A stretch of DNA of 64,000 bases from VBAS01 sp963773465 (GTDB taxonomy: Bacteria; Bacteroidota; Bacteroidia; Chitinophagales; Chitinophagaceae), in the NCBI GenBank assembly GCA_963773465.1, contig CAVZBF010000001.1, positions 1,488,001 to 1,552,000 of the forward strand. Reading direction: 5' to 3'. The position numbers and the translations under genes are program-made. This document shows, piece after piece, positions 1-8,915 of this stretch. The first letter of the stretch is position 1, and the number at the start of each line of letters is the position of its first letter. The notes beneath the pieces were generated by a model that was given only the letters and a program-made list of their open reading frames with translations, did not search any database and had not been told where the DNA came from.

Positions 1-143
1 TCCTTTTGATTATTAGCATTTCTACCTCGCAAATAAAGGTTACATTACATGGATCGTACAATGCAGATTAATGTCCCTTCTCAATTTTTACACAATATGG
101 GTAATGATTTTGCGGTTTACGGTTAAAAAGAATAAAAATCAAT

Positions 144-686
144 ATGGAAAAAGAAGCTATTGTTCAATTTGTTTGTTTTGAAACAGCAGGTGATAATAAT
201 GAATTTATTTCTCAATGGGATCAATATTCAAAAGAAGTGGGGAATAAACAGAAAATAAAGCTGCAGCAGGAAGTGGGAGAAAAAAGAAGGGCAAAATACT
301 TGTCACAGCATTCATGTTATAAAGATGATTTTAAGTTTGTTTTTAAGAAAGAAAGAAGGTCTGCTCATACTCCTGAAGTAGAAATGAAGATCCGTCAACT
401 GGGAGGATACACTACTGTACAGGTTCAGTGCGATCACAATTCGAAAAAAGATGAAAGTAAAATTTTCGTTTTTGTTGTGGGTGGGGAATCCAATGTAGAT
501 GCGTTCAAAGGATTTTCGCATTACCGGTTTTTGAATATTTATGAAGCATATTTTGAAAGCAGTAACTACAATTATATTCTCGAATTCTTTGTCGAGAATA
601 ATCACACTGCAGAGTTCATGGAACAATTAAAAATGCAAAACCGGCATATCGAGTCGGGTATGTACAAAGAATGTACGGTGCATTAG
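144..686 (+). CDS. Conserved-looking hypothetical protein, 180 aa
   Basis: I do not recognise this family. The product is a soluble protein without signal peptide or membrane helix, rich in Lys, Glu, Phe and Tyr, with an N-terminal half that looks helical and charged (residues 25-70) and a C-terminal half with alternating hydrophobic residues suggesting a beta sheet. It stands alone, convergent with the DUF2961 gene. The 143 bases before it hold no other gene except a 22-codon reading frame at 61-126 that I do not trust. Codon use looks normal for the window, so a real gene is likely, but no function can be given. Confidence 0.7.
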   Translation: MEKEAIVQFVCFETAGDNNEFISQWDQYSKEVGNKQKIKLQQEVGEKRRAKYLSQHSCYKDDFKFVFKKERRSAHTPEVEMKIRQLGGYTTVQVQCDHNSKKDESKIFVFVVGGESNVDAFKGFSHYRFLNIYEAYFESSNYNYILEFFVENNHTAEFMEQLKMQNRHIESGMYKECTVH

Positions 687-742
687 TTTGCATTTGCTTT
701 TAATAAAAGCTGGTTTATAAAGTCATTGGTTTTTTTGTAAAA

Positions 743-1906
743 TTAATTTACCTCCAATTCATCCTTTGTTGGCAGCTTTGGAAAACTGTGATGCGGTTCT
801 GACTGATACCAGAAAACAACCGAACTGATATCGGATTGCTGAACAAGATAGCGGCCACCGCTTCGCCAACCCAGGTCCTGGATCGTCACTTTCAAATTTT
901 TTTCAAAACGGATCGGGTCCATAATATGCCAGCGATACATTCCAAACCGTTGCATTACATTATAGTGTCCATCGCCATCGATTACCTGGTGCAGGCCGGC
1001 ATACGCTGTTGAGAATTCAGTATAATCTACAACATCCACACCTGCCGCATTTTTCTTTCTTGTATCAAAATCATATGAGCCGCAGAAATAATCTTCGGTG
1101 CCGGTACCGTTGATCGTTGGAAATTTTGTATCCCCATCCATATAGAATTTTATTTCGCCTTCGCCCCACCAGCCATTATTATGAACACCCCATGCCATGT
1201 AAGTGCCCACATAATGTCCTTTGCCTTCAATGTTATCGATAATTGTACATACACCGTCTTTTACTTTGTTGCTTCGCCTGTACTGTGCATGAAAATAAGC
1301 GGCATCATCCGGCACTGTTGTAAGCGTATAATCTACCTGGTAATACAAGGTCATGTTTTCTACATTAATATTCGTCATGGTGATCTTGCATTTTTTCCTG
1401 AATGGCATTACCCAATAACAATTGAATGCACTGCCGGGATTTATTGTAACAGCTAAGGAATTCAAATGAGAATAACCGCCCCAACCGGCGCCAAAAAAAT
1501 CTCCGACAGGAACTTCAACCGAAGCTTCTGTTTCATCATCCCAATAAAAACGAAGAATGGAGAAACGCCAGTTACCGGTTGGCGTCATCCAGATATGCTG
1601 GATAGCACCGGGGCCTGTAATTTCGGCCATTGTAAAAGTTTCGCCCGGTTTAATAACAATATATGGATTCACTTTCCATCCCTGTCCAAGGTCTCTTGCT
1701 GCATTTTTTGCATTGCCGTTTTCCAATGTTGCCATTCCGCCTTTGCCGGGTTCGCCGGTAAGATTTTCAGGACTGATCGATCTTGTTTTTGCATCACTAA
1801 GACGAAACAGGTTTCCCATGCTCATATTGAGACCATTGAATTTTTCCTGTTGTTGTGCAGATGCAATTGTTGAAATAAGAGTAAATGCAAGAAATAATTT
1901 TCTCAT
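743..1906 (-). CDS. Secreted DUF2961 / glycoside hydrolase family 172 protein
   Basis: This 387-residue protein begins with a clear Sec signal (MRKLFLAFTLISTIASAQ). The mature part has the DUF2961 signature: the GPGAIQHIWMTP segment near residue 95, a VPVGDFFGAGWG segment near residue 135, and TGTEDYFCGSYDF near residue 270. GH172 enzymes characterised so far act on fructofuranosides and arabinofuranosides; the Glu in TGTEDYF is a good candidate catalytic acid. Length fits the single-domain members. It is probably periplasmic or surface-exposed and acts on plant or bacterial furanoside glycans. No SusC/D pair lies beside it, so the substrate cannot be inferred from context. Confidence 0.85.
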   Translation of the reverse strand: MRKLFLAFTLISTIASAQQQEKFNGLNMSMGNLFRLSDAKTRSISPENLTGEPGKGGMATLENGNAKNAARDLGQGWKVNPYIVIKPGETFTMAEITGPGAIQHIWMTPTGNWRFSILRFYWDDETEASVEVPVGDFFGAGWGGYSHLNSLAVTINPGSAFNCYWVMPFRKKCKITMTNINVENMTLYYQVDYTLTTVPDDAAYFHAQYRRSNKVKDGVCTIIDNIEGKGHYVGTYMAWGVHNNGWWGEGEIKFYMDGDTKFPTINGTGTEDYFCGSYDFDTRKKNAAGVDVVDYTEFSTAYAGLHQVIDGDGHYNVMQRFGMYRWHIMDPIRFEKNLKVTIQDLGWRSGGRYLVQQSDISSVVFWYQSEPHHSFPKLPTKDELEVN

Positions 1907-2062
1907 ATGGTTAATTTTTCGTTGACGAGAAAGTTAAGGAATAATGCTAAGAGATAAAAGGAGAGAAAGAGAAAAGGAGCCTACTCGCTCCTTTCTTTTA
2001 CGTTTCCTAAATAAAAAGGTTGGTTTGAAAAATCTCTTTATCTCATTTTCTCTTTTGATCTC

Positions 2063-2905
2063 TTAGCGGAATATCGTTCCAAAAAAAGCCTTCATATCAT
2101 TCCATGATGCGGTATCCGCAGCGCCGTTATAGGAAACAGGGATATTAAATTTTTTGCCCCATTCATCTGCCTGGGGATTGGTGAATGCATGTTGTGCCTT
2201 AGGATAAGATTTGAAAGTATAGGCTTTACCGATTGAATCCATTTGTTTTTTAAACTTAGCCACTTCTTCATTGGATACAAAAGAATCAGCCTCGCCATGA
2301 CAAACTAATATAGCTGCTTTTGTAAGATCTTTATCCGCGGGTGTTCCGACAAGACTGCCATGAAAACTTACAACACCATTTAATGGTTCACCCATTCTTG
2401 CAAGATTAAGCAATACACCGCCGCCAAAACAATAGCCAATACCGGCAATCTTCGTTTGATCAACATTTGGGTTTTTTTTGAATTCGTTTAATGCGGCATC
2501 AAAAACTTTTCTGGTCATTTGCGGATTTTGATAATATGGCATTGCCAGTTTACCCGCTTCATCAGGGTTATTGCCTTTGCGATCGTTACCATACATGTCT
2601 ACGGCCATAGCAACATATCCCATTTCGGCAAGCATTCTTGCACGACGCATTATATAATCGTTGAGGCCCCACCATTCGTGCACAATCAATACGGCAGGGC
2701 GTTTGCCGGAAATATTTTCATCATAAACAACAAAGCTTTTCATGTTAAGCGTATCGACAGTATAGGCAACTGTTTCTTCTTTTAGTTTGGGTGCTTTCGT
2801 TTCAGATTTATTGCCCTCTGTTTTATCATCTGTGGTATCATTACAAGAAGATGAAAGAAGCATTAAAGCAAAACTGCATGCCGACAGGAAAGTGTAGCGT
2901 TTCAT
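2063..2905 (-). CDS. Dienelactone hydrolase family lipoprotein
   Basis: A 280-residue alpha/beta hydrolase. The N-terminus is a lipoprotein signal with lipobox LSSSC, so it is anchored in a membrane facing the periplasm. The dienelactone hydrolase triad is visible: Cys in GIGYCFGGG near residue 158, Asp in HGEADSFV near residue 206 and His in KAQHAFTNP near residue 240. The HEWWGLN segment supplies the oxyanion region. The substrate is unknown; family members cleave lactones and esters. It is divergent from the next gene, another hydrolase lipoprotein, and the short space between them (2906-3005) should hold both promoters. Confidence 0.88.
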   Translation of the reverse strand: MKRYTFLSACSFALMLLSSSCNDTTDDKTEGNKSETKAPKLKEETVAYTVDTLNMKSFVVYDENISGKRPAVLIVHEWWGLNDYIMRRARMLAEMGYVAMAVDMYGNDRKGNNPDEAGKLAMPYYQNPQMTRKVFDAALNEFKKNPNVDQTKIAGIGYCFGGGVLLNLARMGEPLNGVVSFHGSLVGTPADKDLTKAAILVCHGEADSFVSNEEVAKFKKQMDSIGKAYTFKSYPKAQHAFTNPQADEWGKKFNIPVSYNGAADTASWNDMKAFFGTIFR

Positions 2906-3005
2906 ATCATTTGTTTTAGGTATAAAAGGGAATTAAAGGTCACGAAATAATTTTTGTTGCCAAAGGATTTATTTGCCCATATTTGTTTTTCATAACTTCA
3001 CTTTT

Positions 3006-3878
3006 ATGAAAGCCTGTTTATTTATTTTAATTATTGCAATCACCGTGCATTCCTGCAGTGAACCTTCTGCTAACAAAAAAGATACCAGTCAAATAAATAA
3101 TCAGCTCGCTATTGAATATGATCAATGCGGTACCGGAGATACAACTTTACTTTTTGTTCATGGCTGGTGTATAAATAAGGACTATTGGGATAACCAATCA
3201 GGTTATTTCTGTGACAGGTATAAAGTAGTGACCCTTGACCTGCCGGGTTTTGGGAAGTCCGGGAAAAACCGGACCGATTGGAATTTTGAGCAATATGCGG
3301 ATGACATTAATGAATTTATCAAAAAACAGGAATTAAAGAATGTAATTCTGATCGGACATTCTATGTCCGGAGACATTTTGTTATTGACAGATACAAAATA
3401 CCCGCAATCAGTAATTGGCATTGTTGGCATTGATAATCTCAAAGCGCCGGGAACAAAAAATACGGACGAGCAAACAAAAGCAATGGAAGGATTTTTTGCT
3501 ATGATGGATAGCAGTTTTACGGGTACGGTTGAAGTTTACACAAAACAATACCTGTTTCCGCCTTCGGCAGATACATCTGTTGTAAATCGGGTGATAAAAG
3601 ATTTTAAGGCGAATGATTCCACTATTGCAATAAAAGTGCTGCGGTCATTGGTTGATGTTTCGCAAAAGGAAAGAGATATGATGCAGCAGTTAACCCATAA
3701 ACTTTATCTTATCAACAGTGACTTTGGCCCCACGCAAATTGATTCTTTAAAAAAATATTGTAAAGCTTCGGCCGAAGTTGTTTATATAATTGGGACCGGT
3801 CATTACCCGATGATCGAAAAACCTGCAGAGTTCAATACTGCATTGGAGAAAGTGATCAAAATGATTGAAAAGAAATAA
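3006..3878 (+). CDS. Alpha/beta hydrolase lipoprotein
   Basis: An alpha/beta hydrolase fold protein of 290 residues when started at the ATG at 3006, which is directly followed by a lipoprotein signal (MKACLFILIIAITVHSC). A longer frame from 2973 adds residues that would bury the signal, so I prefer the internal start. The oxyanion motif HGWC, nucleophile elbow GHSMSG with the Ser, and a C-terminal GTGHYPMIEKP with the His are all present. Related proteins are annotated as haloperoxidase-like or esterase enzymes. Substrate unknown. It is divergent from the dienelactone hydrolase gene. Confidence 0.85.
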   Translation: MKACLFILIIAITVHSCSEPSANKKDTSQINNQLAIEYDQCGTGDTTLLFVHGWCINKDYWDNQSGYFCDRYKVVTLDLPGFGKSGKNRTDWNFEQYADDINEFIKKQELKNVILIGHSMSGDILLLTDTKYPQSVIGIVGIDNLKAPGTKNTDEQTKAMEGFFAMMDSSFTGTVEVYTKQYLFPPSADTSVVNRVIKDFKANDSTIAIKVLRSLVDVSQKERDMMQQLTHKLYLINSDFGPTQIDSLKKYCKASAEVVYIIGTGHYPMIEKPAEFNTALEKVIKMIEKK

Positions 3879-3911
3879 TTTAAGTCATTAAGCGGCAAAT
3901 CGTAACTCTTC

Positions 3912-5108
3912 TTAAAGCCTTTTGTTGTTGTATGCTTCCAAAAATTCCTTGTAATATTCTTTTACTGTGTTGCTGTATGATTTGCTGAAATCAATTAATT
4001 TTTTTTGCCAGCCTTTTTTATTTCCAAATACAATAAGATCATCGGCAACAGCAGCCCCTTTTCTGCCCGAGACCCGTATTTGCGCTGAAGCTGTCAGCAT
4101 CGCCATATCATCGATCACTCGTTTAATATCCTCATGTTGTTCTTTTATTTTTTTAAAATTTATTTTGTCTGAGCTTGGCTGCAATTCCCGGATCACATAA
4201 CTGCTGTTTTTAAAACGGGTGGTGCTTAACAATTCGGGATTATTATTCTGCATAAATTTTTGTACAAAATAAATTCGCTTTGCTTCCGTTCGCCAGGACG
4301 GCTGATTATATTGTATATATTTTACAAGACTGGATGGCCTCGCTTCTTTCATATCGATCAGTTTGTATTCACTTGTATTTTTCATGTCCTGGAATAAAAA
4401 ACAATACCTGTTGACGCCAACGCTTCCTGTGCCCGCAATGCGAAAAGCAACATCCACACAGCGATAACCGGAAAGCTGATTTTTTTTAGCGGCCCATCGC
4501 TGAATAAGATCCAGTAATTCTTTTTTTAAATCTGCGGGAAGTTCGGTGTGATGCTCCCCGGTTGTAAGCAGGCGACGGTTCTCGTTCGTTCCGGATGTTC
4601 TTTCATTTAATAATTCTTCCTGCGGCCGCTGTGCTACTGTTTCTAAAAAAGTTTTAACCACTCCATATGCAATTTGCGGTTCTATGTATAATGCTTTACC
4701 TTTCTTAAGAGTTGCGGCGTATGTAAACAAAAACTGCTGAACCATGTCGTCAGCCTTTTCATCAGCAATTTTAAATGAGTCAAATGCAACATCGATGCTG
4801 GTGATTATTCTTGCCAGTTCCCATGTTACCGGGGCAAGTACGGCTTCTTCAAAATCATTCAGGTCAAAATACACTAAACGGTTATCACCTTTATAGCTGC
4901 CAAAATTTTCTACATGAAGATCGCCGGATATCCATGTAAGGGGCGATGCGGGTAAATTCTTTATTTTATTCAGGTCCTCATAAAACAAATGACAGGTTCC
5001 GCGAAAAAAGCTGAACTCATTTTTAGCCATTCGTTCATACTTTAATTTCAGGGAATCTTTCAGAAATCCTTCATTGAATTTTTTTATTCTTTTTTCGAGT
5101 GATCGCAT
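3912..5108 (-). CDS. DUF2252 family protein
   Basis: A 398-residue cytosolic protein of the DUF2252 family, whose members are distantly related to aminoglycoside-phosphotransferase-like kinases. The family core is visible near residue 60-110: ISGDLHVENFGSYKG, then YFDLNDFEEAVLAP, followed by a WELARI segment. The GDLHVEN and DLNDF motifs resemble the catalytic HGD and DxD motifs of those kinases. The length is near the usual 400-450. The enzymatic role of the family is not established. The gene is convergent with the hydrolase lipoprotein, and its start sits 25 bp from a copy of the intergenic repeat. Confidence 0.85.
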   Translation of the reverse strand: MRSLEKRIKKFNEGFLKDSLKLKYERMAKNEFSFFRGTCHLFYEDLNKIKNLPASPLTWISGDLHVENFGSYKGDNRLVYFDLNDFEEAVLAPVTWELARIITSIDVAFDSFKIADEKADDMVQQFLFTYAATLKKGKALYIEPQIAYGVVKTFLETVAQRPQEELLNERTSGTNENRRLLTTGEHHTELPADLKKELLDLIQRWAAKKNQLSGYRCVDVAFRIAGTGSVGVNRYCFLFQDMKNTSEYKLIDMKEARPSSLVKYIQYNQPSWRTEAKRIYFVQKFMQNNNPELLSTTRFKNSSYVIRELQPSSDKINFKKIKEQHEDIKRVIDDMAMLTASAQIRVSGRKGAAVADDLIVFGNKKGWQKKLIDFSKSYSNTVKEYYKEFLEAYNNKRL

Positions 5109-5134
5109 ACGATTGATTTGCGGGTAAGGTCTTT

Positions 5135-5367
5135 AAAGGTAAGTTTACTTGCGAGGCCGACCAAGTTCATTACGAATAATAAAGGTGTACGGTCGGCCGA
5201 ATTCGTCATTGCGAGGCCGAAATTATTCCACTACAAATGTGAAGAGTATTCAGTCGGCCGAAGCAGTCTCCTCAATGAAAAGAATGATTATGAACCCGGC
5301 TAAATTGCTACTATTAAGCTTTCGTTCCGCCTCAGGCGGACACTTGTACGGTTGAATTCTATTCAGC
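5135..5367 (+). repeat. Interspersed intergenic repeat, copy A
   Basis: The stretch contains segments TTGCGAGGCCGA, AGTCGGCCGAAGCAGTCTCC and CTTTCGTTCCGCCTCAGGCG that recur in inverted orientation at 8733-8906. Copy A has an extra block of about 60 bp (around 5187-5248) that itself repeats TTGCGAGGCCGA. Several stop-poor frames cross it, but they are a by-product of the repeat. The TTGCGAGG...GCAATCTCC type is seen in intergenic repeats of many bacteria. Confidence 0.8.
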
Positions 5368-5490
5368 ACGGAGGTCGGTGTTTATCCCGATTTACTGGGA
5401 CAACGAACATGAACAGTGAACCTGATTGATTGACCGTTTAACCATTCTGTGTTTTATGCACATATTCTGAACACACCGAAAGTGTGAATC

Positions 5491-5523
5491 ATGTAACAAT
5501 TCCGAAGAAGGATGTAACAATTC
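5491..5523 (+). promoter_or_regulatory. Direct repeat, candidate operator upstream of histidine kinase
   Basis: The 12-mer ATGTAACAATTC occurs at 5491-5502 and again at 5512-5523, a 21 bp period equal to two helical turns. It lies about 50-85 bp before the kinase start codon. A small hairpin CACACCGAAAGTGTG precedes it (5472-5486). The spacing suggests a protein-binding site on one helical face; this is inference. Confidence 0.4.
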
Positions 5524-5574
5524 AGGGTGGCATACACTCGTACCTTGCTCAAGCAAGATTAAAACCCCCTCAAA

Positions 5575-6363
5575 ATGAATTCACTTACAATTTCCACTAA
5601 ATCAAAAGCAGCCCGCAGCCATGAGAACGAGGCTTCCATTCCATTTGCTTCTTTCCTTGTTCATGAACTGAGGAACCCGCTGACCAATATCATTTTAACC
5701 ATTCATTTGCTTGAATCCAAAATAATGGTTAATGATGATGGATTATATATCGATATTATTAAGCGCAGCTCGGAACGGATCAACCAGCTGATCAACGATA
5801 TTCTTAAGGAACAGGAGAAAGACAAAATACAATCGGAAAAGCATTCCATCCATCAATTGCTGGATGAAGTGATTGAAATGGCAAAGGATAAGATCATCCT
5901 TAAAAATATTGTGGTTGAGAAAAGTTATTCGCGACACGATATGAAAATAAAAATGGACAGACCGAAAGTGAAAATTGCATTGACAAATATTGTCATCAAT
6001 GCAATTGACGCAATGAGTTCGGGAATCGGAGTACTGAAACTTGGTACAAAATCAATTAAGGGCAAATATGCCGTATCGATCCAGGACAACGGTTGCGGAA
6101 TAAGTAAAGAAAATCTGCCATTAATATTCAATCCCTATTTTACAAATAAGCCAGGCGGCATGGGCGTTGGCCTGGCGGCAACGCATGATATCTTCCAATC
6201 TAATCATGTAGGCGTAAAAGTAGAATCGGAGGTGTCGGAGGGAACAAGATTCATCCTGTTATTCCAAAAAAGTATGATCCGGACAAAAAGAAGAATTTCA
6301 AGAACTCACCAACGCACAGTTACGCGGAATAAAATGCTTTTGCCAATTGCAGGTGAAGCATGA
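5575..6363 (+). CDS. Soluble orphan histidine kinase
   Basis: A 262-residue sensor kinase core without any recognisable sensor domain or membrane helix. The HisKA H-box is FLVHELRNPLTN near residue 28 with the phospho-acceptor His. The HATPase domain follows with N-box NIVINAIDAM (about 138), G1 box DNGCGI (about 166), F-box region FNPYFT and G2 box GMGVGLA (about 190). A short basic tail of about 35 residues ends the protein. No response regulator is adjacent, so it is an orphan that must be fed through a partner or protein-protein contact. It lies inside the segment bracketed by inverted repeat copies A and B. Confidence 0.88.
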   Translation: MNSLTISTKSKAARSHENEASIPFASFLVHELRNPLTNIILTIHLLESKIMVNDDGLYIDIIKRSSERINQLINDILKEQEKDKIQSEKHSIHQLLDEVIEMAKDKIILKNIVVEKSYSRHDMKIKMDRPKVKIALTNIVINAIDAMSSGIGVLKLGTKSIKGKYAVSIQDNGCGISKENLPLIFNPYFTNKPGGMGVGLAATHDIFQSNHVGVKVESEVSEGTRFILLFQKSMIRTKRRISRTHQRTVTRNKMLLPIAGEA

Positions 6364-6413
6364 AAAATAGATTAATCACGGGATTGCGAAAGAATTGTAA
6401 CGAGCTTACTTAT

Positions 6414-7268
6414 TTAAACGCTATTCATATTTTCAAAAAGACAATCGCCTGACCAGGGAAAAGGGCGAGGTGGCCCCGGAGGTTCAGGATAAGCTGCATA
6501 AGTTTTCTGCTCATCATCAAGCCTGTTCAGCATAGCCGCAGTTTTTAATTTTGATTTGGATTCTAAATGTTTCCATCCATAGCGTTCAAAAAATTTTTCT
6601 CCTTCTTCAGGTGCAAATTGAAATGTGGCGCCGCTTTCTTTTAAAGCCGGTTGCATTTCTTTTAGTATCACTTCTAAAAGAACAGGAGAAATCATATCAA
6701 TGACCCAGCGTCGAAAATGATTTTGTGAAGATAGATCTGTTGAAAGCTCAGCAACCTCATCATTAGTCAGATAAATTATTAATCCTTCTGTAACCACAAG
6801 AGCTTTTTTACATTCTTTATTTAGCTGCTGAAATAATTCAATTCTTGCTTTTCTGTCTGCAAGATCAAGTGCAATGCTTCTGTACTCACAGTTTGGTTTT
6901 TCATGTTGAAGAATTTCTTTCTTGTAATTGATCATTGCCGGCAGATCAACATCGATCCATTTCAATGTTTTGGGTAATTGCATTCGGTAAGGTCTTGCAT
7001 CAAGACCTGCAGCAAGGTTAACGATCATATCATATCCCAGTTCAACATGCTGCTTTATAAATTCATCAAACAAAAAAGTTCTTGCAACAAAGGACCAACT
7101 GTTTTTTCTGCTGAATGCGATCGCATTGGCAATCTGCTCACCTTTTTCTCCCGCAAGCTTTCGTGCAAAAGGATCATGAAAGACTGCATCTGGTCTTTCA
7201 GTTTCTTCTGCTCTGAAAAATGCAACCCATCGTGCGGTGTCGGAAATATTTTCTACAAGGGGTATCAT
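6414..7268 (-). CDS. Class I SAM-dependent methyltransferase (leucine carboxyl methyltransferase-like)
   Basis: A 284-residue protein of the LCM/TIGR00027 methyltransferase group. The family start SDTARWVAFFRAEETERPD is followed by HDPFARKLAG (about residue 30). The SAM-binding segment is NLAAGLDARPYRM near residue 84, the acidic IDVDLP segment binds the cofactor ribose, and EGLIIYL near residue 160 is also typical. Substrates of the bacterial members are largely unknown; some act in polyketide or secondary metabolism. It is convergent with the histidine kinase, 50 bp apart. Confidence 0.88.
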   Translation of the reverse strand: MIPLVENISDTARWVAFFRAEETERPDAVFHDPFARKLAGEKGEQIANAIAFSRKNSWSFVARTFLFDEFIKQHVELGYDMIVNLAAGLDARPYRMQLPKTLKWIDVDLPAMINYKKEILQHEKPNCEYRSIALDLADRKARIELFQQLNKECKKALVVTEGLIIYLTNDEVAELSTDLSSQNHFRRWVIDMISPVLLEVILKEMQPALKESGATFQFAPEEGEKFFERYGWKHLESKSKLKTAAMLNRLDDEQKTYAAYPEPPGPPRPFPWSGDCLFENMNSV

Positions 7269-7451
7269 GATTGATGAAGGTAGAATATTATTATGAGCCG
7301 GCCGGGTTGCTGCTATGTGGCGTTCGTCGTACTTCTGTGCGGTTGTAATTCTATGCGGCTTTTTTGGATTAGGATCGCTTGTTGGCAGGATAGCAACTAT
7401 ACCTGTGCGTCATGCCAACAAAATCGTAACCTTTTGTTAGTGCCGTATATT

Positions 7452-8450
7452 TTAAGTGAATTTTTCTTTTTCTTCAGCAGATAAATTCAGCCACCAATTG
7501 TTCAGTCTATTTTGAGCGGATCTTATTGTACAAAAATATAATTCTTCGTCTTCTGTGTAATATTGAATCTTGCATCCGATTTGTGAGTAGTTAAACGGAC
7601 TATTCAGGTCAATGCCCAAACTTTTTAAAAATTCATTAACGTTCAAAGAGCTTGATAGTTTAGTTCTGTAATAGGGAGACAACTCATCACTGTATAATTC
7701 TTTTTCAATTTTTATTGATTCAGGATATTTGGTACTAAATTCTTTCAGTGCTTCTTTTATTTGTGAATTGAAATCAAAATTCCTTTCAAGAATATTTTGG
7801 TTTTGAACTTTGAGGTGAATTCTTAAATTACCTAGTCGGGCAGGAAGTGGACGGTTAATTGGAAGCCCCTGGATGCTATATCTATTTAAACAACCGATTA
7901 TTGGCCAAATGATTTTATCATCGGTTTCACTTTTTAATATTTGAAAAAAATAAGGGATATCAGATTTCCAGGGATCTCTCATTAATAGTTCAACAATGCT
8001 ATAAGTATAATTTTTTTCTTTTAATAATCCTAATAAAGCTAATCTCGCTTTGGGGTTGACGAATTCTTCTGTGAATCTTCCCACAATTTGCCTCTCGATT
8101 CCTATTAGGTGCAGGATATAAATAGCGCCAAGTTTTCCTTTTCCATTTTGAGTAGTATCAAAAAAATTAATCAAAGAAGGGATTGCCTCATCGCCTCTGG
8201 CTGCAATTGAGAACATATCATTTGTGTATCCAATCCAATAACCCTTTCCTGTTTCTATAAATTCCCAGTCATCATTTAATTTTCCTATTAATTTTTTTAA
8301 AGCTGTTACGCTGTCAATTTTCATTACAAAATTTCCACCTTCAACAGGGAGAATATTTTCTTTTCCGTTTGGAGCTCTGTCAATTACCTGGGCTTTAAAA
8401 ATTGGGCTTATTAAAAGCATTAAGAATAAATGACAAAAAAATTTCCACAT
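7452..8450 (-). CDS. Exported HEAT-repeat-like protein
   Basis: A 332-residue protein with an N-terminal signal (MWKFFCHLFLMLLISPIFKAQ). The middle part (about 60-200) is a series of helical pairs with the look of HEAT repeats, including SLINFFD and LGAIYILHLIGI. The C-terminal part (about 230-332) seems to be a different small domain with aromatic residues. I do not recognise a named family. No catalytic motif is visible. The 180 bp between this gene and the methyltransferase (7269-7451) have a short weak reading frame that I do not accept as a gene. Confidence 0.7.
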   Translation of the reverse strand: MWKFFCHLFLMLLISPIFKAQVIDRAPNGKENILPVEGGNFVMKIDSVTALKKLIGKLNDDWEFIETGKGYWIGYTNDMFSIAARGDEAIPSLINFFDTTQNGKGKLGAIYILHLIGIERQIVGRFTEEFVNPKARLALLGLLKEKNYTYSIVELLMRDPWKSDIPYFFQILKSETDDKIIWPIIGCLNRYSIQGLPINRPLPARLGNLRIHLKVQNQNILERNFDFNSQIKEALKEFSTKYPESIKIEKELYSDELSPYYRTKLSSSLNVNEFLKSLGIDLNSPFNYSQIGCKIQYYTEDEELYFCTIRSAQNRLNNWWLNLSAEEKEKFT

Positions 8451-8546
8451 AAGTTGAATAATGCCGCCAGCCCGCAGCTTTAGGCAGATTGTTTCCCAAA
8501 TTTAATTAAGAATACGTACAATAGAGAAATGAAACCAGAATTAGAA

Positions 8547-8716
8547 GTGTCCCGAAGGGACACATGGTAGGTAGAGAAAGATCATTAATATATCTCTGCG
8601 TTCTGTAGGAATGCATTGTGCATATTTTAAAATCTGGTTTGCACAAAACGTTCCGATGGAACGTTATAACCGTTCTTGATTATTAAGCCACCCATGAAAT
8701 GTTCCTGCGGAACATT
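8547..8716. repeat. Series of three short perfect palindromes
   Basis: Three hairpins with 7-8 bp stems and 3-base loops follow each other: GTGTCCC-GAA-GGGACAC at 8547-8563, AACGTTCC-GAT-GGAACGTT at 8647-8665, and AATGTTCC-TGC-GGAACATT at 8698-8716. None has a T-tract, so they are not ordinary terminators. They lie directly beside repeat copy B and may form one mosaic intergenic element with it. Confidence 0.75.
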
Positions 8717-8732
8717 GTGGACAGTTGGATTT

Positions 8733-8906
8733 TGCCGAATAGAATTACCGGCGTACAAGTTTCCGCCTGAGGCGGAACGAAAGCTCCATAGTAGCAATGC
8801 AGCCTGGTACATAATTATTCATTTCATTGAGGAGATTGCTTCGGCCGACTGAATATTTTTATTATTTGTAATGAACTTGGTCGGCCTCGCAAGTAAGCTT
8901 ACCTTT
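8733..8906 (-). repeat. Interspersed intergenic repeat, copy B (inverted relative to copy A)
   Basis: The reverse complement of this stretch matches copy A in order: AAAGGTAAGCTTACTTGCGA, then CAAGTTCATTAC, AGTCGGCCGAAGCAATCTCC, and CTTTCGTTCCGCCTCAGGCG. It lacks the roughly 60 bp extra block of copy A. It ends about 10 bp before the prfB start codon, so it contributes the immediate upstream region of that gene. Confidence 0.8.
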
Positions 8907-8915
8907 GCGGCCACT

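Noticed and set aside
5118..5355. Two overlapping frames of 61 and 68 codons
   Set aside because: They lie in repeat copy A and owe their openness to it; similar frames appear in copy B.
7293..7484. 63-codon frame rich in Cys with a signal-like start
   Set aside because: It overlaps the 3' end of the HEAT-like gene and ends in a poly-Phe run; composition does not fit the window.
8627..8812. 61-codon frame on the minus strand
   Set aside because: Runs through repeat copy B and the palindromes; no start context and no protein-like composition.
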